Shown: positions 31,378-40,585 of the stretch, in pieces
How positions within the stretch are numbered: the stretch's first letter is position 1
Layout: every line of letters starts with the position of its first letter
Notes under the pieces: model-generated
What the model saw: the letters and a program-made list of their open reading frames with translations, nothing else
The model's database searches: none
Told to the model about the DNA's origin: nothing
Position numbers and translations under genes: made by a program
Origin: JAPLDB01 sp964356415
Lineage (GTDB): Bacteria; Bacteroidota; Bacteroidia; AKYH767-A; 2013-40CM-41-45
Assembly: GCA_964356415.1 (NCBI GenBank)
Contig: CAYHHK010000019.1
Location: 1-44,605 of the forward strand
Direction: 5' to 3'
DNA: 44,605 nucleotides

Positions 31378-33120
31378 ATGAATCAGCTTCTCGAAATAAA
31401 AAACCTTTCTACTATATTTGAATCTGATGGCGCCACTAAAAAAGCAGTGGACAATATCAGCTTTTTTATCAATAAAGGCGAAACAGTTGGCCTGGTTGGT
31501 GAATCAGGTTCCGGCAAATCGGTAACAGCACTTTCCATCATGCGGCTGATTTCAAATCAGGGAAAAATTTCTTCGGGAGAAATTATTTTTCACGAAGACG
31601 GAAAAGCAAAAAACCTTCTGTCACTCCCTGATGTAGAAATACGGAAATACCGCGGTAACAAGATGGCTATGGTATTTCAGGAGCCTGCGACCTCTCTGAA
31701 TCCGCTATTTACATGTGGCGAGCAGGTTGCAGAAGCGCTGAAGGTACACGGTAAGGCTTCGGGTGCCAAGGCAAGGACACAGAGCATTTTGCTTTTTACA
31801 AAAGTGCAGTTATCGGACCCTGAGCTGATTTACGACAGCTATCCGCATCAGTTGAGCGGCGGACAGAAACAGCGTGTCATGATTGCCATGGCCATCAGTT
31901 GCAATCCATCCTTGCTCATTGCTGATGAACCAACTACAGCGCTGGATGTAACTATTCAGAAAACAATTCTTGAACTTCTCCGGCAACTCAAGCAAGAGAA
32001 CGGCATGGGGATGCTTTTCATTTCTCATGATCTGGGTGTGATTTCAGAAATCGCTGATCGTGTTGTGGTACTCTATAAAGGTAAAATAGTGGAAGAGGGA
32101 ACTGTGAAAGAAATATTCGCTCACCCGAAGCATCCTTATACAAAAGGGTTGCTTGCCTGCAGGCCGCCACTCGATAAAAAGTTACGCCTTCTTCCTACGA
32201 TTTCAGATTTCATGCAGGAAAATAAGGATGGTTCATTTATTGAATTGCCACGATCGGCGGAAGAAATAATTAATTCAAGAATCATTACACGGGAAGAAAT
32301 ATTTTCGCGCAATAAAAAGATCTATGATCAAAGTCCATTGCTGCAGGTAAAAAATCTGAAGACTTACTTTCCATTAAGAAAAGGACTTTTTGGAAATACA
32401 CGTGGATATATCAAAGCAGTTGATGATGTTTCATTTGATGTATATCCGGGGGAAACCCTTGGCCTCGTTGGAGAAAGCGGCTGCGGAAAAACAACGCTCG
32501 GCCGCACGATTATCAAACTTACAAAAGCTACTTCAGGACAGGTTATTTTTAAAAATACCGATCTTTCTTCATTGACAGGTGAGCTTTTACGAAAAATGCG
32601 GAAGAACATCCAGTTTATTTTTCAGGATCCGTATTCATCCCTCAATCCCCGAATGACAATTGGTGATGCCATCGGTGAACCGATGATTGCACACAAAACT
32701 TATCCTACTCAAAAGGAACGTAAAGCAAAAGCGATTGAGTTGCTCGTCCGCATCGGTCTTACAGAAGGTCATTATGATCAATATCCTCATCAGCTGAGTG
32801 TTGGCCAGCGGCAACGGGTATGCATTGCGCGGTCTATCGGTATTCAACCAGAATTTGTGATCTGCGATGAACCCGTTTCAGCATTGGATATTTCTGTGCA
32901 GGCACAGGTGCTCAACCTCCTCAACGAGCTAAAAAATGATTATAACTTCACCTGCATTTTTATTTCGCACGATCTTTCTGTTGTCAAATTCATGAGTGAC
33001 AGGATGATTGTGATGAACAAAGGTAAGATTGAGGAGATGGGACTTTCGGGAGAAGTTTATATTAATCCGAAATCCGCATATACAAGAAAGCTGATCGAGG
33101 CAATTCCAAAAGGGAGGTAG
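31378..33120 (+). CDS. Double ABC ATPase of an oligopeptide/dipeptide transporter (DppD-DppF fusion type)
   Basis: A 580-residue protein starting at ATG 31378. The first ABC domain (about 1-260) has Walker A GESGSGKS, signature LSGGQKQRV and Walker B LLIADEPTTALD, and ends with the oligopeptide-specific C-terminal motif PKHPYTKGLLACRPPLD. The second domain (about 320-575) has Walker A GESGCGKT, signature LSVGQRQRV (Val for the usual Gly) and Walker B FVICDEPVSALD, and ends NPKSAYTRKLIEAIPKG. It energises uptake of peptides or similar solutes. Permease and binding-protein genes are not adjacent, so they must lie elsewhere. The weak second signature may make the two sites unequal. Confidence 0.94.
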   Translation: MNQLLEIKNLSTIFESDGATKKAVDNISFFINKGETVGLVGESGSGKSVTALSIMRLISNQGKISSGEIIFHEDGKAKNLLSLPDVEIRKYRGNKMAMVFQEPATSLNPLFTCGEQVAEALKVHGKASGAKARTQSILLFTKVQLSDPELIYDSYPHQLSGGQKQRVMIAMAISCNPSLLIADEPTTALDVTIQKTILELLRQLKQENGMGMLFISHDLGVISEIADRVVVLYKGKIVEEGTVKEIFAHPKHPYTKGLLACRPPLDKKLRLLPTISDFMQENKDGSFIELPRSAEEIINSRIITREEIFSRNKKIYDQSPLLQVKNLKTYFPLRKGLFGNTRGYIKAVDDVSFDVYPGETLGLVGESGCGKTTLGRTIIKLTKATSGQVIFKNTDLSSLTGELLRKMRKNIQFIFQDPYSSLNPRMTIGDAIGEPMIAHKTYPTQKERKAKAIELLVRIGLTEGHYDQYPHQLSVGQRQRVCIARSIGIQPEFVICDEPVSALDISVQAQVLNLLNELKNDYNFTCIFISHDLSVVKFMSDRMIVMNKGKIEEMGLSGEVYINPKSAYTRKLIEAIPKGR

Positions 33121-33151
33121 TTGGTTGATTGATTGGTTGATGCTCTTCATC

Positions 33152-33895
33152 TCAATCATTTTTCCTGAGGCGATGTAGTTGTGGAATTACAATTCCTGAA
33201 AAGGCGCCCCAGCAATAACCGACAATAACATCAGTTGGAAAATGTTTTCCGGCGCGGTACCGGTAAATTCCTGTTGCAAGGGGAATGGCTGCTGCACCGA
33301 ACCACACAACCGGTTTCCATTTTGAATCCGGGTTGTAATCACAAAAAACTGTGGCCGCGAAAAAAGTACCGGCCACTGATATTGCGGTGTGGCCCGAGAA
33401 AAAGGAATTGGTCGCATCTGTTTTTTGTTTCTCGCTTTCGGAAACAGATGGATTGTAAACATAAGGTCGCGGACGGGATATCAAACCTTTGGAGAGATTG
33501 ATTCCGACGGAGGCGATGGCCATGGTTTCAAAATACATCGCCGCAGTTTGCCAGCTGTTATCACGAATATTTTTATCAAGCAATAATGCAAAGGGAAGGG
33601 CGAGTGAGGAAATCATCAGCACATCGCTTGTTCCTGCCGCGGAAGAAGAATAATATTTAACTGCCGGGCGATCGAAAGAATTGATGTTCGCACTTTTCAG
33701 GTTTGCAATTTCATCTGTGGTCAGTTTGTGTTTATTTTCCGAAAACAAAAAACCGGTGAGAGAGATCCCTACAGACGAACCGGATAAAATATATTCCCGC
33801 GGCGACTTTAACTGATAAGGACTTTGGCAATTTCCGGATGAAAATTGCGTAATGGAAAAAATTAAAATGAAAAATTGTTTTTTGAAAAAGTTCAA
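33152..33895 (-). CDS. PAP2-family phosphatase (membrane)
   Basis: A 247-residue protein. The PAP2 signature is complete: KGLISRPRPY (K-x6-RP), SFFSGHTAIS (PSGH-type with Ser in place of Pro), and RYRAGKHFPTDVIVGYCWG (SR-x5-H-x3-D type with catalytic His). A signal or anchor helix opens the protein and several hydrophobic helices follow. It dephosphorylates lipid phosphates such as undecaprenyl or phosphatidyl phosphates at the membrane. No ATG is available in frame; the start is TTG at 33895. The gene is convergent with the ABC gene, 31 bp apart, with a TTGATTGATTGG-type simple repeat in the gap. Confidence 0.9.
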   Translation of the reverse strand: MNFFKKQFFILIFSITQFSSGNCQSPYQLKSPREYILSGSSVGISLTGFLFSENKHKLTTDEIANLKSANINSFDRPAVKYYSSSAAGTSDVLMISSLALPFALLLDKNIRDNSWQTAAMYFETMAIASVGINLSKGLISRPRPYVYNPSVSESEKQKTDATNSFFSGHTAISVAGTFFAATVFCDYNPDSKWKPVVWFGAAAIPLATGIYRYRAGKHFPTDVIVGYCWGAFSGIVIPQLHRLRKND

Positions 33896-33925
33896 GTTGA
33901 CAAAAAAATATTTTTGAAGGATATT

Positions 33926-36742
33926 TTACTCTTTCACCAGTCTTGACACCAGCCGCTCCTCACCAAAAATGAGCTCTACAAAATAAACTCCTGCGCTGAG
34001 CGATGTGGTTTCTTCGGGATCAAATGAGAACATCCCCTTGTCGAGGGAGAAAGCATTAGCTGAAATTTCCCTTCCGAAAACATCAACTATTCTTTCGGTA
34101 AGTATTCCCTTCTCGCTGAGATAGACCTGTACAGAAGTACGCTCAGTGTAAGGATTTGGAATCACGCCAAGCAGATTCAATACTTTTCCGTTCTTGAAAT
34201 TGACGGCCACAATATTCGAGAGCATATTTTTTCCGTCGTAGTCCACCTGACGGAGGCGATAATAGTATGTGCCTTTTTTACCCGGGCGCTGATCGAGGTA
34301 TGAATAGTAATGCAACGATGTTGAGTTGCCGACTCCCTTTACCTCATCTATTTTTTCGAAATAATTTATTCCGGATGATGAGTTTGAGGAAAGGATTTCA
34401 AAACGGTCGTTGTTGATCTCACTTGACGTAACCCAGTTCAGCATCACATCATTTCCCTGTGGTGTGGCCGAAAAATCAACCAGGTAAACAGGCAATGGAT
34501 TTTGAGAACTGATTGACGAAAGGGTAAACGGGCCAAAATTATTTACGGCTGCCGCAGAAATGATTGTTCCGGCTCCGAGTCCACCTGTTGTGCCCCCATT
34601 GCCTTTATCATCCCATGAAGCCGTGTTGAAATAAGCAATCCTCAGGTCTGAAAGATTGGTAACTCCACAACTATTTGGTGTATCCCAACTCAATGTTACT
34701 GTTCTTGCCTGTACTCCATTATTGCGAACAAGATTCCAGTATTCACACTGGGAAATATGGTTCAGTGGAGCGTTCAAAACATTGTTGTATGCAACCTGTG
34801 GGTTGGCTCTCAAATATTCTGCAGTATATGAATCAGCACCTACAGGGGCTGTTCCCACCGTGACATCATCCACAGCAAAAGAAGGATCAGTACCTGTTCC
34901 ATCGTCATCATTCACCCAGCGGAAAGCAATTTTTATATTCGGATTGTTATTTGCAGATGCAGGCAAAGCAACAGTGCGTGCTGTAAACTGACCTTGCCTG
35001 GTTCCATCACAAGCACCTCCGCAACATACACTTTTCGGCATGTCATCAATCTGGCTCCAGGTAGCTCCGTCATAATACCAGAGCGTAGCATTGTCATTGG
35101 TTCCCTGTCCATATTCCATGTAATTAAAGCCAACTGAAATTCCGACTTGTCCTGTGCAATTGATCGTTGGTGATTCAGCTCTCTTATCAGTAGCCGTAGA
35201 AGGTGTTGAACCAAGCAATCCGCAATAACCACCTGCATCATAAGCAGCGCCGCAATCTCCGGTAGGGCAGAAGAAAGGAGCACTCGGAGAAGTAGAAATA
35301 TTCCCGACGTGCAGTGTAGCTGTTCCTGTACATGTATTACCACAACTGCCTGCACCTGTTCCTGATTCAGCACAACTGATGTAAAATGTATTGGCTGTAA
35401 CAGGCGCGCCGCATTGCGTGGCAGGCCCGAGGTTGGTCATGGTCCATGCACCATTCGGCCCTGTATAGCTGCTTGCGAGACACAATGATGTACAACCGGA
35501 ATTAAAATTCTCTGTCCAGAAAGTTCCTCCTGCGGCACCTGTTGCAATTCCCATTGCTATCATCCTGTAATAACCATTCTTACCGACAGGAAAAGTAAAC
35601 GCTTCATCACCGAGTTTTTTTACCGGACCATTCACATGGCTTGTGTTTGATGCACCCAATGCTGTTGCATTGTCTTCAATGGTAATCAAATTAATCGCTG
35701 TAGAAAAAATCCTTCCTCCTGTTCCTGCCGACGTTAAAGTAAGTGCATTGTCAACCTTGATGGCACGATTCAATGAAAGGTCATTTGCGGTTTTCTTCAT
35801 CCGCATATTCCAGATACCGACGGTTCCTGCGCCGTTGAATGTTTGTGCACTGCCTCCTGAAAAATCCAGTGTTCTTAAATCAGTGGCATCATATTGCAAA
35901 GTACCCGTTACCGTAACATTTCCCTGCACTTCGAGCCCGGTTCCATTATTACTTAATATGCTTCCTGCTCTGATGATCAGGTTGCCGATCAAACGTGTCG
36001 GCGACGCATTGGTATGCTGATTCAAAAAATTCACTGCATTGGTTCCTGCTCCGCCAATGTCCCAATTCCCCTTGATCGTAGGGTAATAGGTCACTCCTGT
36101 AAAGGTACTGGAGGTTGTTGTATTCCAAATCAAACCTGTATTATTTTCTATTGTGAGATTCGGATACCATGCGCCGGCAGCGCCGCCTGTTGTTGTAGTA
36201 ATACTTGGATTGGCCCCTCCGGTTTTTCTCAGGATCCAGTTTGCTGTTGAAGGAATCGAAGAGATGCCGCCGTTATATCGTTGTTGCCAGAAGTTGGATG
36301 AAGTATTCTGTGTTCTGATTAAAGTTCCGAAAGAGCCCATCAGCCAGCTTGCAGTAGCAGTCCAGGTTATACTTGAAGTTGCATTCTCGGTAAATGTCCC
36401 ATTGATAATCAAATCGACACCGGGTCCATCATTGAATGTAACCACAATTGCGCCACTGTTGGCCAGAAAACCGCCGGAGTTAACTACTGTTTCATCGATC
36501 GTAACTGCCGCTGTAATTGTAACTACGTTCGGGCTTTGAACTGTAACCGTAAAATCATTAAATGTTGGCGTGTAAGCAGCAGGTCCCCAGGTAATATTAT
36601 CCGGTGACATCTGCCAGGTAGCCATTGCATTCCAGTTTCCTGTTGCAATGGAACGAAAATAGTTTTGGGCAGAAGCCTGTGATATGGCAAATGCCAAAAA
36701 GCATCCAAATGCAATTGCGATTTTTTGGAGATGATTTTTCAA
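33926..36742 (-). CDS. Large T9SS-secreted surface protein
   Basis: A 938-residue protein with a signal peptide (FGCFLAFAISQASAQ). It opens NYFRSIATGNWNAMATWQMS and the following part has the beta-helical style of Bacteroidota GNW...TWQ proteins (TVTVQSPNVVTITAAVTIDETVVNSGG). A middle section with several Cys and a SPSFAVDDVTVG patch follows. A T9SS type A sorting domain ends it (about 850-938, LLGVIPNPYTERTSVQVYL...GVYFVELIFGEERLVSRLVKE). It is exported by the Por system. No enzyme motif is seen; adhesion or carbohydrate binding is a guess. ATG at 36742 leads straight into the signal peptide. Confidence 0.85.
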   Translation of the reverse strand: MKNHLQKIAIAFGCFLAFAISQASAQNYFRSIATGNWNAMATWQMSPDNITWGPAAYTPTFNDFTVTVQSPNVVTITAAVTIDETVVNSGGFLANSGAIVVTFNDGPGVDLIINGTFTENATSSITWTATASWLMGSFGTLIRTQNTSSNFWQQRYNGGISSIPSTANWILRKTGGANPSITTTTGGAAGAWYPNLTIENNTGLIWNTTTSSTFTGVTYYPTIKGNWDIGGAGTNAVNFLNQHTNASPTRLIGNLIIRAGSILSNNGTGLEVQGNVTVTGTLQYDATDLRTLDFSGGSAQTFNGAGTVGIWNMRMKKTANDLSLNRAIKVDNALTLTSAGTGGRIFSTAINLITIEDNATALGASNTSHVNGPVKKLGDEAFTFPVGKNGYYRMIAMGIATGAAGGTFWTENFNSGCTSLCLASSYTGPNGAWTMTNLGPATQCGAPVTANTFYISCAESGTGAGSCGNTCTGTATLHVGNISTSPSAPFFCPTGDCGAAYDAGGYCGLLGSTPSTATDKRAESPTINCTGQVGISVGFNYMEYGQGTNDNATLWYYDGATWSQIDDMPKSVCCGGACDGTRQGQFTARTVALPASANNNPNIKIAFRWVNDDDGTGTDPSFAVDDVTVGTAPVGADSYTAEYLRANPQVAYNNVLNAPLNHISQCEYWNLVRNNGVQARTVTLSWDTPNSCGVTNLSDLRIAYFNTASWDDKGNGGTTGGLGAGTIISAAAVNNFGPFTLSSISSQNPLPVYLVDFSATPQGNDVMLNWVTSSEINNDRFEILSSNSSSGINYFEKIDEVKGVGNSTSLHYYSYLDQRPGKKGTYYYRLRQVDYDGKNMLSNIVAVNFKNGKVLNLLGVIPNPYTERTSVQVYLSEKGILTERIVDVFGREISANAFSLDKGMFSFDPEETTSLSAGVYFVELIFGEERLVSRLVKE

Positions 36743-36892
36743 AACAATTCTACGGTTCTGGGTGCTAATATAGCAAAAAACAAAGGCGCAATATTGGATA
36801 AGGCGTCAATTAACACAAACTTATTGTGAGCGACTTATTTGAATGGGTGAATGAGCCTAATTTTAATGTTGCCATCCGGGCTTCCGGCCAAT

Positions 36893-38416
36893 TTACTGCT
36901 TCATAAAACGGGTTCTGAGGGTCTGTTCGCCATTGGAAATCTCAAGCCAGAAAAGACCACTTTCCAATCCATGAACATCATAGTTTAATGCAGCGTTAAT
37001 TTTCTGTGTCCTTATGGTTTGCAGGGCACCAACCATGTTGTATATGGAAATCGTAGCATTTTCTCCTGACAGAAACGGGTGATCAATTTTGAGTAAATCA
37101 TCAACGGGATTTGGATAAACCCGCACAACCCGTTCTTCTCCAATAGAGAGGGGAGAAACTGCGGCTATAACATCATAGATCGCTGCTTCTACTTCACAAT
37201 TATTTACATCAGTGGCGACGACATTATAGTCACCGCTCTGCATTGCAACGTAATAATAATCAGTTGCTCCTGGTATGAGTGTACCACTGAAATACCACTG
37301 GTATGTAACTGCACCGGTGTTGGCAAAAAGCGTATCTCCGCTTTGTGCAATTCCTTGCGGGGCCGGATATGGGTATACTGTCATGTAATTATTCAGTGTG
37401 AGGGTGTCACCACCAATTGCATTGCTGGCGATCAATGATACTGCATAGTTGCCGGGTGTATTGTAACAAATACCTGTAGGATTTACGTCTGTACTTGTTG
37501 ATGGAACAGCTCCGGGAAACGACCATAAAAAGTTTGTTGCATTCACAGAGAGGTTATTGAAGTCGGTGCAAGTGCCGGGACAAATGTGATTCGGCGCAGT
37601 GAAAAGTGCAGAAACCGTAGACCCTGCACATGGCGGGATGGAAGGATTCAACTCTGCAATTGTGTACAAACGGACCTGGTCAATAACAGCTTCGGTACAG
37701 CTGGAACATACATGTCCCCAACTGGTAAATTTTATAGTATGAGAAGTTGCATTCGCATTGAACTCTATGATGTACCTTTTGCCTATACCTGTTCCGTACG
37801 GCGTTTCATTGCAACGTAAAAGTGAATTCCCAAAACCGACATCGACACCAAACATACCCGGGTCCAGAAAGTAAGTTCCATTGTTTTCTCCACCGACCCA
37901 GAACTCAAGTACGTATGTATTTCCGATTGTTAGGCCATTCACTGTTTGCTCAATGCTAACGCCCGTGCTGCCTCCATAGGCAGGGTCGTGGGTTGGAAAG
38001 CCGGGAGGAATTCCGGAAAGCTCGCAATCAGTCATTGTGAAACACGAGGTATCATCAACGGTTTGTGAGCAGGGGTTGCAAAAATAATTTCCCATGTACA
38101 CACCATATAATCCGTCAACAATTGTGGAACGGGTTCCGGGCAAGCTATCGAAAACGCAAACATAAGTCTGACTGCCGCCGCCTGTACATGTCCAGTTCGT
38201 AAGGTCGCAGGAATAGTAGCTTGAATTGGGGCAAAATACATCGAGTATATAACCGGAAGAGCAGTTGCTGTTTTCGAAACTTCCATTGAGCAAGAGGTTA
38301 TTGACACCAGTGCTGATGGAATCATTCTGGTCATAGCACATGATGCAGAGGACCTGTGCTTGGGATTGAAAAATGAGGCCTGCAGCCAAAAGGGTGAAGA
38401 GTAGGAATTTTTTCAT
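36893..38416 (-). CDS. T9SS-secreted protein with PKD-like domain
   Basis: The start is set at ATG 38416 (MKKFLLFTLLAAGLIFQSQAQ). The longer version from 38440 would begin inside the TAGATTTG promoter box. About 507 residues. A Cys-rich N-terminal domain (CIMCYDQ...SGYILDVFCPNSSYYSCDLTNWTC) with a jelly-roll-like segment (PGTRSTIVDGLYGVYMG...YVLEFWVGGENNGTY) is followed by a PKD repeat (PNHICPGTCTDFNNLSVNATNFLWSFPGAVPSTSTDVNPTGICYNTPGNYAVSLIASN), an Ig-like part, and a T9SS sorting domain (RVYPNPVDDLLKI...SGLFWLEISNGEQTLRTRFMKQ). It is an exported surface or extracellular protein; target unknown. Confidence 0.86.
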   Translation of the reverse strand: MKKFLLFTLLAAGLIFQSQAQVLCIMCYDQNDSISTGVNNLLLNGSFENSNCSSGYILDVFCPNSSYYSCDLTNWTCTGGGSQTYVCVFDSLPGTRSTIVDGLYGVYMGNYFCNPCSQTVDDTSCFTMTDCELSGIPPGFPTHDPAYGGSTGVSIEQTVNGLTIGNTYVLEFWVGGENNGTYFLDPGMFGVDVGFGNSLLRCNETPYGTGIGKRYIIEFNANATSHTIKFTSWGHVCSSCTEAVIDQVRLYTIAELNPSIPPCAGSTVSALFTAPNHICPGTCTDFNNLSVNATNFLWSFPGAVPSTSTDVNPTGICYNTPGNYAVSLIASNAIGGDTLTLNNYMTVYPYPAPQGIAQSGDTLFANTGAVTYQWYFSGTLIPGATDYYYVAMQSGDYNVVATDVNNCEVEAAIYDVIAAVSPLSIGEERVVRVYPNPVDDLLKIDHPFLSGENATISIYNMVGALQTIRTQKINAALNYDVHGLESGLFWLEISNGEQTLRTRFMKQ

Positions 38417-38437
38417 CGATTCTGGGATAATATTTTT

Positions 38438-38445
38438 CAAATCTA
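38438..38445 (-). promoter_or_regulatory. Promoter -7 box TAGATTTG for the PKD/T9SS gene
   Basis: On the minus strand TAGATTTG fits TAnnTTTG and lies 21 bp before ATG 38416. It supports the shorter start of that gene. Confidence 0.5.
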
Positions 38446-38745
38446 CTAAAAATCAAGATTGGGGCAACAGGGCTTCTTTTTAACGAGAATGATGGTTAAT
38501 CTATTGTCGTTTAGGAGGTAATCCTGTATTTTTATCCTAAAATAATTTTTGCCTGCTCTGCCTATTTTCTTTTCTTTGCGTCCCGAAAAATCAGTAGGCA
38601 GTTTGCAGTAGACAGTATGCAAAAAACAGCCGAAAAAAGCAGCTATAGGCAGCAACAGCAGGCAAAAACAACTAAAAGACAATAAGCATCTAAACAGTAG
38701 ACGAATACAACCTTTGATATGCAGAAAGGAATACTATATTAACTA
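38446..38745. other. Intergenic region upstream of prs with AGTAGGCAGT-type repeats
   Basis: No gene is supported. Around 38589-38625 the plus strand has CAGTAGGCAGTTTGCAGTAG, then ACAGTATGC, the same repeat style as AGTAGGCAGTAATCAGTAGG at 26568-26588 after polA. A weak AACCTTTG near 38710 could be the prs promoter box. Confidence 0.5.
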
Positions 38746-39681
38746 ATGGAAAATCAGGTAAAATTATTCTCCGGTCGTGCCACACGATACCTTGCTGAAG
38801 GAATAGCAGCCACTTATGGTCAGGAATTGGGCAAAGTGAATGTGCAGCAATTCAGTGACGGGGAATTTTCTCCCAGTTTTGATGAGAGTGTACGCGGGGT
38901 TGATGTATTTATCATTCAGAGCACCTTCGCACCGAGCGACAACCTGATGGAACTGTTGCTTCTGATCGATGCTGCAAGACGTGCATCAGCACATTATATT
39001 ACTGCAGTAATCCCTTATTTTGGTTTCGCCCGTAGCGACAGAAAAGATAAACCGAGGGTTGCAATATCAGCCAAACTCGTTGCCAACCTACTCAGTGCTG
39101 CCGGTGTTACCAGGGTAATGACGATGGATCTCCATGCACCACAGATTCAGGGATTCTTTGATGTTCCGGTAGATCACCTCGATGCTTCTTCATTGTTCGT
39201 ACCTTATATAGAATCACTAAAGTTACCTAACCTTACCATTGCAGCACCTGATATGGGTGGTGTTCACCGTGCAAGGGGTTATTCAAAATATTTCAATGCA
39301 GAAATGGTCATCTGCGATAAAGTGAGAAGAAAAGCAAATGTGATTGAGGGGATGACAGTGATCGGCGATGTAGAAGGCAGGGATATTATGCTGGTTGATG
39401 ACATTTGTGATACGGCAGGAACACTTACCAAGGCAGCAGAAATGTTATTCGACAAAGGAGCCAACAGCGTGCGTGCGTGCTGCACACATCCTGTGCTTTC
39501 CGGTGAAGCATATGATCGTATAAATAAATCCAAGCTCACTGAACTTATTGTAAGTGATACCATTCCGCTTAGACAAAAATCAGATAAAATTAAAGTGCTG
39601 TCAACATCCGAACTCTTTGCAAGAATCATCCGGAGGGTTTATGTGTATGAAAGCATCAGTCAGATATTTTTAGTGAATTAA
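38746..39681 (+). CDS. prs: Ribose-phosphate pyrophosphokinase (PRPP synthetase)
   Basis: A 311-residue protein of normal length. The N-terminal half has the flag region (FSDGEFSPSFDESVRGVDVFIIQST) and the ATP-binding YFGFARSDRKDKPR loop, with catalytic His in MTMDLHAPQIQGFF. The C-terminal half has the PRPP signature VDDICDTAGT (about 217-226) and SDTIPL. It makes PRPP from ribose-5-phosphate and ATP for nucleotide, His and Trp synthesis, in the cytoplasm. It stands at the head of a conserved Bacteroidota gene run prs-rplY-pth. Confidence 0.97.
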   Translation: MENQVKLFSGRATRYLAEGIAATYGQELGKVNVQQFSDGEFSPSFDESVRGVDVFIIQSTFAPSDNLMELLLLIDAARRASAHYITAVIPYFGFARSDRKDKPRVAISAKLVANLLSAAGVTRVMTMDLHAPQIQGFFDVPVDHLDASSLFVPYIESLKLPNLTIAAPDMGGVHRARGYSKYFNAEMVICDKVRRKANVIEGMTVIGDVEGRDIMLVDDICDTAGTLTKAAEMLFDKGANSVRACCTHPVLSGEAYDRINKSKLTELIVSDTIPLRQKSDKIKVLSTSELFARIIRRVYVYESISQIFLVN

Positions 39682-39785
39682 AAAAAACAGCCGTCATTGG
39701 TCATTAAGTCATTGGAAAAAGAAGGAAGCAATTCAAAGTCACATATTAAATTTCAATATATATTTTACAAATCTCAAATTAAAAA

Positions 39786-40463
39786 ATGAAATCATTTACA
39801 ATCACAGGAGCTCGCAGAGCAGCCCAATCAAAGCAGGAAACAAAATCCCTGCGGGCACAGGGTAAGGTTCCGTGTGTGCTGTATGGTGGGAAAGAACAAG
39901 TCCACTTCAGTGTACCGGCATTATCTCTTAAAAATTTAGTTTATTCACCGGATGTACACTTGGTAGATCTTGACATTGATGGTTCAAACTACCGTGCTGT
40001 TATGAAAGAACTTCAATTTCATTCAGTAAATGACCGCTTGCTTCACATCGACTTTATACAAGTGGTGGACGACAAGAAGGTAACTGTAGAAGTTCCGGTT
40101 CGCCTTACAGGTACTGCTGTTGGTGTTCGCGCCGGAGGTCAGATGCTGCACAAGATGCGAAAGCTGAAGATTTCCGCTTTACCAAAAGATCTTCCGGATC
40201 AGTTCGAGTTGAAAGTGGATGACATGCAGATTGGCCAGACTGTACGTGTCCGCGACATGAAGCTGGACGGTGTTGCGTTTCTGGACATTCCGGCAGCAGC
40301 CATTGTAGCCATCAAGACTGCCCGTGCGGTAGTTGAAGAAGTAAAGGTAGCAACAGCAACTACTGAAGGTTCTGCACCTGCAGAAGGAGCAGCAGCAGCG
40401 CCGGCAGCCGATGCCAAAGCAGCGCCGGCAAAAGCACCTGCAAAAGACGAAAAGAAGAAATAG
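39786..40463 (+). CDS. rplY: 50S ribosomal protein L25 (CTC form)
   Basis: A 225-residue protein. The L25 domain (1-95) is SFTITGARRAAQSKQETKSLRAQGKVPCVLYGGKE...FSVPAL. The CTC-type TL5 domain (about 96-185) is KVTVEVPVRLTGTAVGVRAGGQMLHKMRKLKISALPKDLPDQFELKVDDMQIGQTVRVRDM. A tail rich in Ala, Pro and Lys follows (about 190-225). It binds 5S rRNA in the large subunit; the longer CTC form is linked with stress. A 104-nt gap with a TCATTGG-type repeat separates it from prs, and a terminator follows it. Confidence 0.95.
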   Translation: MKSFTITGARRAAQSKQETKSLRAQGKVPCVLYGGKEQVHFSVPALSLKNLVYSPDVHLVDLDIDGSNYRAVMKELQFHSVNDRLLHIDFIQVVDDKKVTVEVPVRLTGTAVGVRAGGQMLHKMRKLKISALPKDLPDQFELKVDDMQIGQTVRVRDMKLDGVAFLDIPAAAIVAIKTARAVVEEVKVATATTEGSAPAEGAAAAPAADAKAAPAKAPAKDEKKK

Positions 40464-40484
40464 TTTTTTTCAAAGAAGTAAAAG

Positions 40485-40520
40485 CGCCTTCATTCAACCG
40501 GATGGAGGCGTTTTTATTTT
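40485..40520 (+). terminator. Intrinsic terminator after rplY
   Basis: CGCCTTCAT (40485-40493) pairs with ATGGAGGCG (40502-40510), with one G-U, around loop TCAACCGG, followed by TTTTTATTTT. Confidence 0.75.
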
Positions 40521-40585
40521 GTTGAGAAAAGATAATACGGTGCGTAGTTATCATTGCTCCAATATCCGAAATTCGAAATCATTTT

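Noticed and set aside
38446..38682. 78-codon minus-strand frame upstream of prs
   Set aside because: It runs through the AGTAGGCAGT repeats and promoter region and shows no conserved motif.
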